This document shows, piece after piece, positions 16,307 through 24,389 of a stretch of 33,741 bases of DNA. Position numbers and translations under genes: made by a program. A model generated the notes under the pieces. The model was not told the origin of the DNA and ran no database searches. It was given only the letters and a program-made list of their open reading frames with translations. The DNA is from Alphaproteobacteria bacterium. GTDB taxonomy: Bacteria; Pseudomonadota; Alphaproteobacteria; Geminicoccales; Geminicoccaceae. The stretch lies in the NCBI GenBank assembly GCA_027045875.1, contig JALUAG010000102.1, positions 1-33,741 of the forward strand. Direction: 5' to 3'. Each line of letters opens with the position of its first letter. Position 1 is the stretch's first letter.

Positions 16307-18244
16307 ATGTGCGGCATCGTCGGCATCGTCGGTGGCAGATATCGCGATCCCGCCCGGATCGCGGCGATGCTGGCGCGGATCGCCCATCGCGGACCGGACG
16401 GGGAAGGGGTCCACCGCGCCGGGGAGGCGGTCCTCGGTCATCGCCGTCTGGCGATCATCGATCTCGCCGGTGGCCGGCAGCCGATCCTCAACGAGGACGG
16501 CAGCATCGTGCTGGTGGGCAACGGCGAGATCTACAACTACCGGGAACTGCTGGCGGAGCTGGAGGCGGCCGGCCACCGTTTCCGCACCCGTTCCGACAAC
16601 GAGGTGATCCTCCATCTCTACGAGCAGGAAGGGGTCGACTGCCTCGCCCGTCTGCGCGGCATGTTCGCCTTCGCCATCTGGGATTCCCGCCGCCGGCGCC
16701 TGTTCGCGGCCCGCGACCGGCTGGGCCAGAAGCCCTTCTACTACCGCCATGCCGGCGAGGAGTTCGCCTTCGCCTCGGAGATCAAGGCGCTGCTGCCGCT
16801 GCTCGAGGACGGGCCGGAGATGGATCCGCGGGCGCTGCACCAGTATTTCGCCCTGCGGATCGTGGCCCCGCCGCTGTCCATGATCCGCGGCATCGCCAAG
16901 CTGCCCCCGGCCCATTACCTGCTGTTCGACCGCGAGCGGGGCGTCCGCCTCGCCCGTTACTGGCAGCCGGTCTACGAGCCCAAGGAAACGGGTGGCGAGA
17001 GGCGGCTGCTCGACCGTCTCGAGGAGGCCCTGGTGGAGGCCGTCGATCTCCATCTGGTGAGCGACGTCCCCGTCGGCGCCTTTCTCTCGGGCGGCCTCGA
17101 TTCGACCCTGGTGCTGGCGATCGCCGCCCGGCATCTGGCGACCGGCCCCCTGCCCACCTTCACCATCGGCCTTCCCTACGGCGCCTACAACGAGGCCCCC
17201 GCCGCCCGGCTGGTGGCCGAGCGCTACGGCACGGTCCACCACGAGGAGGTGATGGTGCCCTCGCTGGTGGCCCATCTGTCGGAGCTGGTCGACTGTCTCG
17301 ACGAGCCTTCGGATCCCCTCGCCGTCTGCTCCTGGCTGATCAGCCGCATGGCCCGCCGCCATGTGAAGGTGGTGCTCGGCGGCGACGGCGGCGACGAGCT
17401 GTTCGGCGGCTACGACCGCTACTACGGCAACATCTTCGCCGAATGGTACGCCATGCTGCCGGCGCCCCTTCGTCGCCATCTGCTGGGGCCGGTGGTGGCG
17501 CGGCTGCCGGAGGGCAACTGGTACAAGAGCCTCGGCCACCGGCTCAAATGGCTGCACCGCGCCTCCTTCCTCTCGGGCGGCGAGCGCTATGCCCGAAGTC
17601 TCGGCTACTTCTATCTCACGCCCGATCTCCAGCAGCGGCTCTACGGGCCCCGACTCCGCGCCACCGCTCGCGATTTCGACCCCTACGCCTGCATCCGCGA
17701 GGCCTACGAGGCGGCGGCCGCCGAACATCCCGTCGATCGCATGCTGGCGGCCGATTCCGCGGTCCGCCTGCCGGATCATTCGGTGATGATCCTCGACCGC
17801 ACCTCGATGGCCCACGGCCTCGAGGCCCGCTCTCCCTTCCTCGACCACCGGCTGGCCGAGTTCACCGCCACCCTGCCGGTGCGCTACAAGATCCGCCTGC
17901 GGCAGCTGCGCTACCTGCAGCGCCGCCTCGCCGAACGCTATCTGCCGCCCGCACTGCTCGCGCGCCAGAAGCAGGGTTTCTCCTCCGCCCTGCCCTATCT
18001 CCTCCGGGAGGAATACCGCCGCCTGTTCGCCGGCTTCCTGCGGGATTCCCGGCTGGCCCGGGACGGTTTCCTCGACCAGCGGGCCCTCGACCGTCTGGTG
18101 GCGGCGCAGCTGGCCGGCACCGCCGATCACGGCAATCGCCTGTGGCTGCTGCTCAATGCCGAGGTCTGGTACCGGATGCGGATCCTCGACCACGACCGCC
18201 GGAGCTTCGAGGCCTCGCTCGAAACCGCGTCCGCGGGCGCCTGA
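16307..18244 (+). CDS. asnB: Asparagine synthase (glutamine-hydrolysing)-like amidotransferase
   Basis: A 645-residue class II glutamine amidotransferase. ATG 16307 is fixed because the mature enzyme needs Cys at position 2 (MCGIVGIVGG). The glutaminase domain (about 1-190) has AHRGPDGEG, NGEIYN and SDNEVILHLYE. The synthetase domain has the ATP-PPi loop FLSGGLDST (near residue 260), VVLGGDGGDELFGGYDRYY and SMAHGLEARSPFLDHRLAEF. All catalytic residues look intact. In glycan clusters such proteins often amidate something other than aspartate, such as a uronic acid or lipid head group; that role here is inference from context. It leads a same-strand operon and is followed 12 bp later by the flippase-like gene. 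Confidence 0.93.
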   Translation: MCGIVGIVGGRYRDPARIAAMLARIAHRGPDGEGVHRAGEAVLGHRRLAIIDLAGGRQPILNEDGSIVLVGNGEIYNYRELLAELEAAGHRFRTRSDNEVILHLYEQEGVDCLARLRGMFAFAIWDSRRRRLFAARDRLGQKPFYYRHAGEEFAFASEIKALLPLLEDGPEMDPRALHQYFALRIVAPPLSMIRGIAKLPPAHYLLFDRERGVRLARYWQPVYEPKETGGERRLLDRLEEALVEAVDLHLVSDVPVGAFLSGGLDSTLVLAIAARHLATGPLPTFTIGLPYGAYNEAPAARLVAERYGTVHHEEVMVPSLVAHLSELVDCLDEPSDPLAVCSWLISRMARRHVKVVLGGDGGDELFGGYDRYYGNIFAEWYAMLPAPLRRHLLGPVVARLPEGNWYKSLGHRLKWLHRASFLSGGERYARSLGYFYLTPDLQQRLYGPRLRATARDFDPYACIREAYEAAAAEHPVDRMLAADSAVRLPDHSVMILDRTSMAHGLEARSPFLDHRLAEFTATLPVRYKIRLRQLRYLQRRLAERYLPPALLARQKQGFSSALPYLLREEYRRLFAGFLRDSRLARDGFLDQRALDRLVAAQLAGTADHGNRLWLLLNAEVWYRMRILDHDRRSFEASLETASAGA

Positions 18245-18256
18245 ACGGGAAGACGC

Positions 18257-19297
18257 ATGAAGGACACCGCTTCCGACGAACCGACGGCCGTCCCGGCCGG
18301 GCGACGGTCGCGCAACTGGCTCGGCTGGGGGCTGGCCGTCGCCATCATCGCGACCTTGCTGCTGTTCCTCGATCCCCGCGAGCTGCTGGAGGCCTTCCGG
18401 CGCCTGTCCGCCGCCGAAATCCTGCTGCTCCTCGCGCTGATCACCCTCGACCGCATCCTGATGGGGGTGAAATGGGGCGTGCTGCTGCGCATCGCCGGAG
18501 TCGAACTGTCCTATGCCCGGATCGTCGCCATCTACTACCAGGGATCCTTCGTCGGCGTCCTGATGCCCAGCCATATCGGCGGCGATCTGCTGCGCGCCTG
18601 GCTGGTCGCCCGCGAGAGCGGCATCCGCTATCCGGTGTTCGCCTCGCTGGTGATGGAACGGCTGGTCGGCTTCCTGTCGGCGATCAACTGGGCGCTGCTG
18701 GGCGCCGTGCTGCTGACCATCTGGTTCGATCCCCAGCGCTGGCCGCTGTGGGCCGGGCTCGGCCTCCTGGCGGCGGTGGCCGGCAACGGGCTGTTCGCCC
18801 TTTCCCTGCATCCCCGTACCCACGATCTCGTGCTCGCCGGGCTGGGCCGCTGGAACCGGCTCCGCGTCGTCGGCATCCTCGAGAAGTTCTACGAGGCCTA
18901 TGCCCGCTTCAGTCGCGATCCCGCCCGGTTGCTGCTCAATTTCCTGCTCACCCTGCTCGAGCACTTCCTGCAGATGGGGATCGTCTTCGCCATCGCCATC
19001 GCCATCGACGTCACCGCCTCCCCGGTCATGTTCTTCGCGGCGACCGCGGTCTATCTGCTGATCTTCCGCATTCCCGTCGCCCCCGACGGCTGGGGAGTGG
19101 GAGAAGTGACGGCGATCGGCGTCTTCGCGCTGATCGGGATCAGCGCCGAGAACGCCTTCGCCATGAGCGTCACCGGCCATGCGCTGGTGCTCCTGGGCGT
19201 GCTGCCGGGGCTGCTGTTCTTCCTGCTGCACCGGCAGCGGCCGGCCGAGGTGGTGGCGCAGGTGGAGGCGAGCGAGGAGCGGGGCACCGCGGTCTGA
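18257..19297 (+). CDS. Flippase-like membrane protein (lysylphosphatidylglycerol synthase TM / AglD-like)
   Basis: A 346-residue polytopic membrane protein with about eight hydrophobic segments. ATG 18257 lies after GGGAAG. Family features are ITLDRILMGVKWGVLLRIAGVELSYARI, YYQGSFVGVLMPSHIGGDLLRAWLVA (the conserved PxxxGGDxxR block near residues 95-120), VMERLVGFLSA, and RIPVAPDGWGVGEVTAIG near the C-terminus. It lacks the soluble transferase domain of MprF, so it is the stand-alone form found in glycan and lipid clusters. Translocation or transfer of a lipid-linked intermediate is a proposed role, not demonstrated. It follows the amidotransferase gene closely. Confidence 0.9.
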   Translation: MKDTASDEPTAVPAGRRSRNWLGWGLAVAIIATLLLFLDPRELLEAFRRLSAAEILLLLALITLDRILMGVKWGVLLRIAGVELSYARIVAIYYQGSFVGVLMPSHIGGDLLRAWLVARESGIRYPVFASLVMERLVGFLSAINWALLGAVLLTIWFDPQRWPLWAGLGLLAAVAGNGLFALSLHPRTHDLVLAGLGRWNRLRVVGILEKFYEAYARFSRDPARLLLNFLLTLLEHFLQMGIVFAIAIAIDVTASPVMFFAATAVYLLIFRIPVAPDGWGVGEVTAIGVFALIGISAENAFAMSVTGHALVLLGVLPGLLFFLLHRQRPAEVVAQVEASEERGTAV

Positions 19298-19429
19298 CGG
19301 TAGGGTTGCGTACCGGAAGCTGCGACACGCGCAGATAATATGCCCGAAGTGGTGTTTCTCCTTGCAGTCGACCACGGACGGGGGCTTCTTCTTCCCCGGC
19401 AGAATGGATTCGTGGTATCGATCACGCTC

Positions 19430-20455
19430 ATGGCTTCGATCACCGATACGGACTCCCCGGAGAGCATCGCCGCCGACGCGGCCACCGTTTCCTCCCGCCC
19501 CCGGGAGGGCGCCGGATCGCGGGCGCGGGAGGCTCCGCTGCTGGACGCCCCGCTTTCGGTGGTGGTGCTGGTGGATCGTGAGCCGGACGACATCGCGAGC
19601 CTCCACCGCACCTATCGCGAGGCGACCCGCCCGCTCGCTCCCGAGGTCGAGTTCATCTACGTGGTGGACGGGCCGCTCGAGCGGACGATCGCCGCGCTGC
19701 GCGAGCTCGCCCGGCAGGGAGAGCCCCTCTCCATCCTCACCTTCCCGAAGGCCTTCGGCGAGGCCTCCGCCCTTTCGGTGGCCTTCCGCGAGGCGCGCGG
19801 CGGCTACATCCTCACCCTTCCCGTCGAGACCCAGGTGGAGCTCGACGAGCTCCCCGAACTCGTCACCGCCATCGCCGACGCCGATCTCGTGGTCTGCCGG
19901 CGCCTCACCGACCGTCCCCTGCGCCTCGGCAAGTCGAAGAAGCTCGAATATCTGAGCCGGCTGCTGCTGGGCAGTTCCTTCGAGGACCTGCGCTGTGCGG
20001 TACGCCTGCTGCGGCGCAGCGTCGCCGACGAGCTCGTGCTCTACGGCAACCAGCACCGCTTTCTGCCGCTCATCGCCCAGACCCAGGGCTTCCTCGTGCG
20101 AGAGGTGCCGGTGCGGGGGCGGATCCGCGAGAACCGCCGGCCGCGCCTCGCCGTCAATCTGCTGCTCGATCTGCTGACCATCTATTTCCTGCTGCGCTTC
20201 GTGCAGAAGCCGTTCCGCTTCTTCGGCGGCTTCGGCATGGTGATCCTCGCCATCGGCGGCCTCGTCACCGCCTGGCTGGTGATCGAGCGGCTGTTCTTCG
20301 GCGTCGGCCTCGCCGATCGGCCGGCACTCATTCTCTCCACCCTGACCATCGTCCTGGGGATCCAGATCATCGCGGTGGGGCTGATCGGCGAGATCATCGC
20401 CTTCGCCCACGCCCGCAATCTCAAGGACTACAAGATCGAGAAGATCCTCGAATAG
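19430..20455 (+). CDS. GT2-like membrane protein with degenerate catalytic motifs
   Basis: A 341-residue protein with the fold pattern and two C-terminal helices of the GT2 at 14046. The catalytic signatures are altered: FVDDGSRD corresponds to YVVDGPLE, the DxD block TMDGDLQND to TLPVETQVE, and HHPRRYGTSKYG to VRGRIRENRRPR. Structural parts persist (FGEASALSVAFREARGGYILTLP, LRCAVRLLRRSVADEL, NQHRFLPLIAQTQGF, KPFRFFGGFGMVIL). It is probably a non-catalytic partner or a lectin-like paralog. The start is uncertain: ATG 19430 is preferred because the upstream frame from 19340 uses codons unlike the rest. The 132 bp gap before it includes a GATAAT at 19334-19339 that could be a -10 element. Confidence 0.8.
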   Translation: MASITDTDSPESIAADAATVSSRPREGAGSRAREAPLLDAPLSVVVLVDREPDDIASLHRTYREATRPLAPEVEFIYVVDGPLERTIAALRELARQGEPLSILTFPKAFGEASALSVAFREARGGYILTLPVETQVELDELPELVTAIADADLVVCRRLTDRPLRLGKSKKLEYLSRLLLGSSFEDLRCAVRLLRRSVADELVLYGNQHRFLPLIAQTQGFLVREVPVRGRIRENRRPRLAVNLLLDLLTIYFLLRFVQKPFRFFGGFGMVILAIGGLVTAWLVIERLFFGVGLADRPALILSTLTIVLGIQIIAVGLIGEIIAFAHARNLKDYKIEKILE

Positions 20456-20615
20456 AGGAGAGCGAAGGGAACCGGCAGGAGACGGATCGATGGCCCGCGG
20501 CGCGCGCGTTCCGGCAGGAGGTCACCGCCTTCTGCAAGGGCCCCCGACCGTGTCCCGCCACCCGGATCCCGTGCCCTCCGTACCCGTCCCCCTGCGAACC
20601 GGATGACATCGTGCC

Positions 20616-21413
20616 ATGACGACCCATCATACCAGCTCCCACCATTCGGCCGTCGATCCGCGCCCGCCCCTGACGCCGGAGGAGGCCGCCGGCCTCGAGC
20701 TCGCCGCCCGCCTCGAGCCCTTCGATTCCTTCTGGGAAGGACCGGAGGACGTGGCGAGCGGCTACGCCCGCTTCGGCCAGTTCTACCGGGTCAACTATCT
20801 CCCCCGCCTGCCGGATTCCCGCGAGAGCCGGGCCCTGGTCGTCAGCTGCGGCCCCGGTTATTTCGTCGAGCTGCTCCACAAGGAGGGCTACCGGCACGTC
20901 ACCGGCATCGATTCCTTCCCCGACAAGGTGGCCCATGCCCAGAAGCGCGGCCTCGACTGCCGGGTGGCGCGCGCCTTCCCCTTCTTGGCCGAGCATCGCG
21001 AGCATTTCGATCTCATCGTCTGCGAGCAGGAGCTCAACCATCTCACCAAGGAGGAGATGCGCCGCTTCCTGACCCTCGCACGGGCCGCCCTCAAGCCCGG
21101 CGGCACCCTGATCGTGCACGGGCTCAACGGCGCCAATCCCATCGTCGGAGCGGAAACCCTCGCCCAGAACATCGACCATTTCAATACCTTCACAGAATAT
21201 TCGCTGCGGCAGGTCCTCGGCTATGCGGGCTTCGCCGACATCGAGGTGTTTCCGCTCCATCTCTACGTGTTCTACCGGAATCCGATGAACTACGTCGCCT
21301 GGGGAATCACGGCGATGTTCCATCTCCTGTTCCGCGCCTGCTTCGTTCTCTACGGCAAGTCGAACCGCCTGTTCACGAAGAAGATCGGCGCCGTCGCGAA
21401 GAAACCGGCCTGA
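20616..21413 (+). CDS. Class I SAM-dependent methyltransferase
   Basis: A 265-residue protein. Motif I is LVVSCGPGYFVELLHKEGYRHVTGIDSF (about residues 70-98; here SCGPG where the usual form is DxGxG). FDLIVCEQELNHLTKEEMRRFL follows, with ALKPGGTLIVHGLNGANP as the post-motif strand. The N-terminal 30 residues are His/Ser/Thr-rich and probably disordered. A short hydrophobic segment near the end (WGITAMFHLLFRACFVLYG) and a basic tail suggest membrane association. The target is unknown; methylation of a sugar or lipid in this cluster is inferred. The 160 bp before it has no convincing gene. Confidence 0.85.
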   Translation: MTTHHTSSHHSAVDPRPPLTPEEAAGLELAARLEPFDSFWEGPEDVASGYARFGQFYRVNYLPRLPDSRESRALVVSCGPGYFVELLHKEGYRHVTGIDSFPDKVAHAQKRGLDCRVARAFPFLAEHREHFDLIVCEQELNHLTKEEMRRFLTLARAALKPGGTLIVHGLNGANPIVGAETLAQNIDHFNTFTEYSLRQVLGYAGFADIEVFPLHLYVFYRNPMNYVAWGITAMFHLLFRACFVLYGKSNRLFTKKIGAVAKKPA

Positions 21414-21469
21414 GCCGTGTCCCCTCCCCTGCGAACGGACGCGGGTTCCGGCGACGGGAGCGCCGCCCG

Positions 21470-23167
21470 ATGACGGCGACCCGCCTGCAGCGCGATCTCG
21501 ACGCCCTCGCCGGCCGGCGCTTCGATCTGGTGATCGTCGGCGGCGGCATCTTCGGCGCCTGCGCGGCCTGGGACGCCGCGCTCCGCGGGCTCACCGTCGC
21601 CCTGCTGGAGCGGCGGGATTTCGGCGGCCAGACCTCGGCCCATTCCTTCAAGATGGTGCACGGCGGCATCCGCTACCTCCAGCACGGCGATCTCGTGCGG
21701 GTGCGGGAGTCCTGCCGCGAGCGCAGCGCGCTGCTGCGCATCGCCCCCCATCTCGTGCAGCCGCTGCCGATCCTCGTGCCGACCTACGGCCACGGCAAGA
21801 ACGGCAAGGCCCTGCTGATGGCTGGCATGCTCGCCTACGATCTGCTGACCTGGGATCGCAATCGGGGAATCACCGACCCGGAACGCCGCATCCCCCGGGG
21901 GCGGACGGTGTCGCGGGCCGAGGTGCTGGAGGCCTTTCCGGATCTGCCGCGGGAAGGCCTCACCGGTGGCGCGGTGTTCGCCGACGGGCAGATGTACAAT
22001 CCGCCGCGCATCGTCCTCTCCGTCCTCCGCGCCGCCGCCGCACGCGGCGCGGTGATGGCCAACTATGCCGAAGTGGTCGGCCTGCGCACGGACGGCAACC
22101 GGGTGGGCGGGGTCGAGGTCGAGGACCGGCTCGGCGGCGGGCGCTTTCCCGTCTTCGCGAGGGCGGTGCTCAACGCCGCCGGCCCCTTCGCCGAGCCGCT
22201 CCTCCAGCGCTGGCTCGGCCGCCCGCTGTCCCGCCCCTCCACCTATTCGCGCGACGCCTGTTTCGTGGTGCGCCGGCGGTTCTCCGCTCCCTGGGCGCTG
22301 GCGGTGATAGGGCGCTCGCGGGACGCCGATGCGATGCTGGCGCGGGGGGCACGCCATCTGTTCATCGTCCCCTGGCGGGAGTTCTCCCTGATCGGCGTCT
22401 GGCACCGGGTCTACCGCGACGATCCCGACCGGGTCGGGCTCGCGCGCCACGAGCTCGAGCGCTATCTCGAGGAGATCAACGCCGCCTATCCGGGTCTCGG
22501 TCTCGATCTCGCCGACATCCGGCTGTGGCACGCTGGCCTCCTGCCGTTCGGCGAGGAGCGGGCCGGAGGGAGCGAGCTCAGCTACGGCAAGCGCTCGCTT
22601 CTGGTGGACCATGCCGACGAGCACGGTCTCGAAGGTCTCGTGACCCTGATCGGCATCCGCTATACGATGGGGCGGGGTGATGCGGCGAAGGCGGTCGATC
22701 TGGTGACGAGGAAGCTGGGGCGCCGAACACCGCGCCCGCCGACCGATCGCCTGCCCGTGTTCGGCGGTCGTTTCGGGCGCTTCGCCGAGCTCGTCCGCGA
22801 TCTCGAAAGGCATCCGCGCGTTCCTCTCGCTCCGGCGACGGCACGGGCGCTCGCCCACAACTACGGCAGCGAGGCACCCCGGGTGCTGGGCCATGCCGCG
22901 GGCGATCCGTCGCTCGCCGCTCCCCTGCCCGGCAGCACCGTGCTGGGGGCCGAAATCGTGCACGGCATACGCGAGGAGATGGCCTGCAATCTCGCCGATC
23001 TGGCGTTCCGGCGGACCGATCTGGCGACCGGCGGCGATCCCGGTCGGGCGCTCGAGGTCTGCGCCGACATCGCGGCCCGGGAATTCGGCTGGAGCGCGGC
23101 GCGGCGGCAGCGCGAACTCGAGCAGGTGCGGGGGCAGTTCCCCCGTCTCGCCCGCCGGGCGGTGTGA
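21470..23167 (+). CDS. FAD-dependent oxidoreductase, glycerol-3-phosphate dehydrogenase (GlpD)-like
   Basis: A 565-residue DAO-type flavoprotein. ATG 21470 follows CGGGAG. The FAD motif is LVIVGGGIFGACAAWDAALRGL (residues 19-40), then KMVHGGIRYLQHGDL and NAAGPFAEPL, as in GlpD. The C-terminal helical domain (HNYGSEAPRVLGHA, GAEIVHGIREEMACNLADLAFRRTDL) is also GlpD-like. Regions that hold the substrate in GlpD differ: SGVRPL reads HAGLLPF, and GGKLTTYR reads IGIRYTMGR. A different substrate from glycerol-3-phosphate is therefore likely. It is not next to glpK or glpF but between a methyltransferase and a GT4, with one base before the latter. Confidence 0.87.
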   Translation: MTATRLQRDLDALAGRRFDLVIVGGGIFGACAAWDAALRGLTVALLERRDFGGQTSAHSFKMVHGGIRYLQHGDLVRVRESCRERSALLRIAPHLVQPLPILVPTYGHGKNGKALLMAGMLAYDLLTWDRNRGITDPERRIPRGRTVSRAEVLEAFPDLPREGLTGGAVFADGQMYNPPRIVLSVLRAAAARGAVMANYAEVVGLRTDGNRVGGVEVEDRLGGGRFPVFARAVLNAAGPFAEPLLQRWLGRPLSRPSTYSRDACFVVRRRFSAPWALAVIGRSRDADAMLARGARHLFIVPWREFSLIGVWHRVYRDDPDRVGLARHELERYLEEINAAYPGLGLDLADIRLWHAGLLPFGEERAGGSELSYGKRSLLVDHADEHGLEGLVTLIGIRYTMGRGDAAKAVDLVTRKLGRRTPRPPTDRLPVFGGRFGRFAELVRDLERHPRVPLAPATARALAHNYGSEAPRVLGHAAGDPSLAAPLPGSTVLGAEIVHGIREEMACNLADLAFRRTDLATGGDPGRALEVCADIAAREFGWSAARRQRELEQVRGQFPRLARRAV

Positions 23168-23168
23168 A

Positions 23169-24374
23169 ATGCGGATCCTGTTCTGCAACTACGAATATCC
23201 TCCGCTCGGCGGTGGCGGGGGCGTGATCAACGCGCTCCTCGCCGAGGAGCTGGCCCGCCGCCACGAGGTGGCGGTGCTGACCTCCCAGGGGCTCGACCTG
23301 CCACGACGGGAGGAGGTCCGGGGGGTGACCGTGCTGCGGGTGCCGGTGCTGTTCCGCAACGATCGCTCGACCGCCAATCTCCCCTCGATGTTCGCCTTCA
23401 TGGTCCAGGGCGCCCGCTTCGGCCGCCGGCTCCTGAGCGAACGGCGCTTCGACATCATCAACACCCATTTCGCCCTTCCCTCGGGGCCGGTGGGAGCGGC
23501 CCTCGCCCGCCAAGCCGGCATTCCCAACGTCCTCTCCCTGCACGGCGGCGATCTCTACGATCCCAGCAAATGGACCTCCCCCCACCGCCATGCCCCTCTC
23601 AGGAGCTGGGTGCGGCGGCTGCTGCGGGAGGCCGATCATCTGATCGGCCAGTCCGCCAACACCATCGCCAACGCCCGGCGCTTCTACGATCCCGACCTCG
23701 AGATCTCCTGCATCCCGCTGGGCATCCGGCGGCCGGCGGCGCGGCCCGCCGACCGGCGGGCGCACGGCTTTTCCGACCGGGAGGTGCTGCTCGTCACCGT
23801 CGCCCGGCTGATCGCCCGCAAGGCCGTCGACCAGCTCATCGCGACCATGGCCCATCTGCCGCCGAGCACCCGTTTGCTGATCATCGGCAGCGGGCCCAAG
23901 GAGGAGGAACTGCGCGCCCAAGCGGCGGAACTCGGGATCCTCGAACGGGTCCGTTTCCTGGGGTACGTGCCGGAGGAGGAGAAGTACGCCCTCCTGCGGA
24001 TGGCCGATCTCTACGTCTCCACCAGCCAGCACGAGGGCTTCGGCCTCGTCTTCCTCGAGGCCATGGCCTGCGGCCTGCCGGTGATCTGCTACGATCACGG
24101 CGGCCAGACGGATTTCCTCGAGGACGGCGTCACCGGCCTGCTGCTGCCGCTCAACGCGCGCGAGGCCTTCCTGCGGGCGGTGGCCTCCCTGATCGCCGAT
24201 CCCGGGCGGCGGCGGCGGATGGGACAGGCGGGGCGCGAACGGGCCGAGGGCTACTACATCGACAACTGCGCCCGGCGCTACGAGGCGGTGTTCGAGCGGC
24301 TCTGCGGCGCCCGCCGCGACAGGAGCCCCTCGCCCCTCGCCGCTCCCCTCGACGGCCGGCATTCCTCCTGCTGA
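23169..24374 (+). CDS. GT4-family glycosyltransferase
   Basis: A 401-residue GT-B transferase. ATG 23169 begins one base after the upstream stop, so translation is coupled. The N-terminal domain opens MRILFCNYEYPPLGGGGGVINALLAEEL with a glycine-rich loop, then FDIINTHFALPSGPVGAALARQAGIPNVLSLHGGDLYDP. The C-terminal domain has VARLIARKAVDQLI, LLIIGSGPKEEELR, VRFLGYVPEEEKYALL and HEGFGLVFLEAMACGLPVI, the E-x7-E donor-binding motif near residues 288-297. It is a retaining transferase of the GT4 family, with donor and acceptor unknown. It is the last gene of the plus-strand run and stops 15 bp from the convergent epimerase. Confidence 0.95.
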   Translation: MRILFCNYEYPPLGGGGGVINALLAEELARRHEVAVLTSQGLDLPRREEVRGVTVLRVPVLFRNDRSTANLPSMFAFMVQGARFGRRLLSERRFDIINTHFALPSGPVGAALARQAGIPNVLSLHGGDLYDPSKWTSPHRHAPLRSWVRRLLREADHLIGQSANTIANARRFYDPDLEISCIPLGIRRPAARPADRRAHGFSDREVLLVTVARLIARKAVDQLIATMAHLPPSTRLLIIGSGPKEEELRAQAAELGILERVRFLGYVPEEEKYALLRMADLYVSTSQHEGFGLVFLEAMACGLPVICYDHGGQTDFLEDGVTGLLLPLNAREAFLRAVASLIADPGRRRRMGQAGRERAEGYYIDNCARRYEAVFERLCGARRDRSPSPLAAPLDGRHSSC

Positions 24375-24389
24375 CCGGCGGCCGCCGTC

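Noticed and set aside
19306-19339. TTGCGT ... GATAAT as a promoter inside the glycan operon
   Set aside because: The spacer is 22 bp, too long for a normal sigma-70 promoter; only the GATAAT is suggestive.
16064-20410. Very long open frame on the minus strand
   Set aside because: It is antisense to asnB, the flippase and GT2-like genes, whose motifs are clear; its sequence is low-complexity Gly/Glu/His/Gln-rich, as expected from GC-rich antisense DNA.
20490-20606. Possible 38-codon gene with a GGCAGGAG ribosome site before the methyltransferase
   Set aside because: Pro/Arg-rich peptide with no motif; it could be a leader peptide but nothing supports it beyond the start signal.
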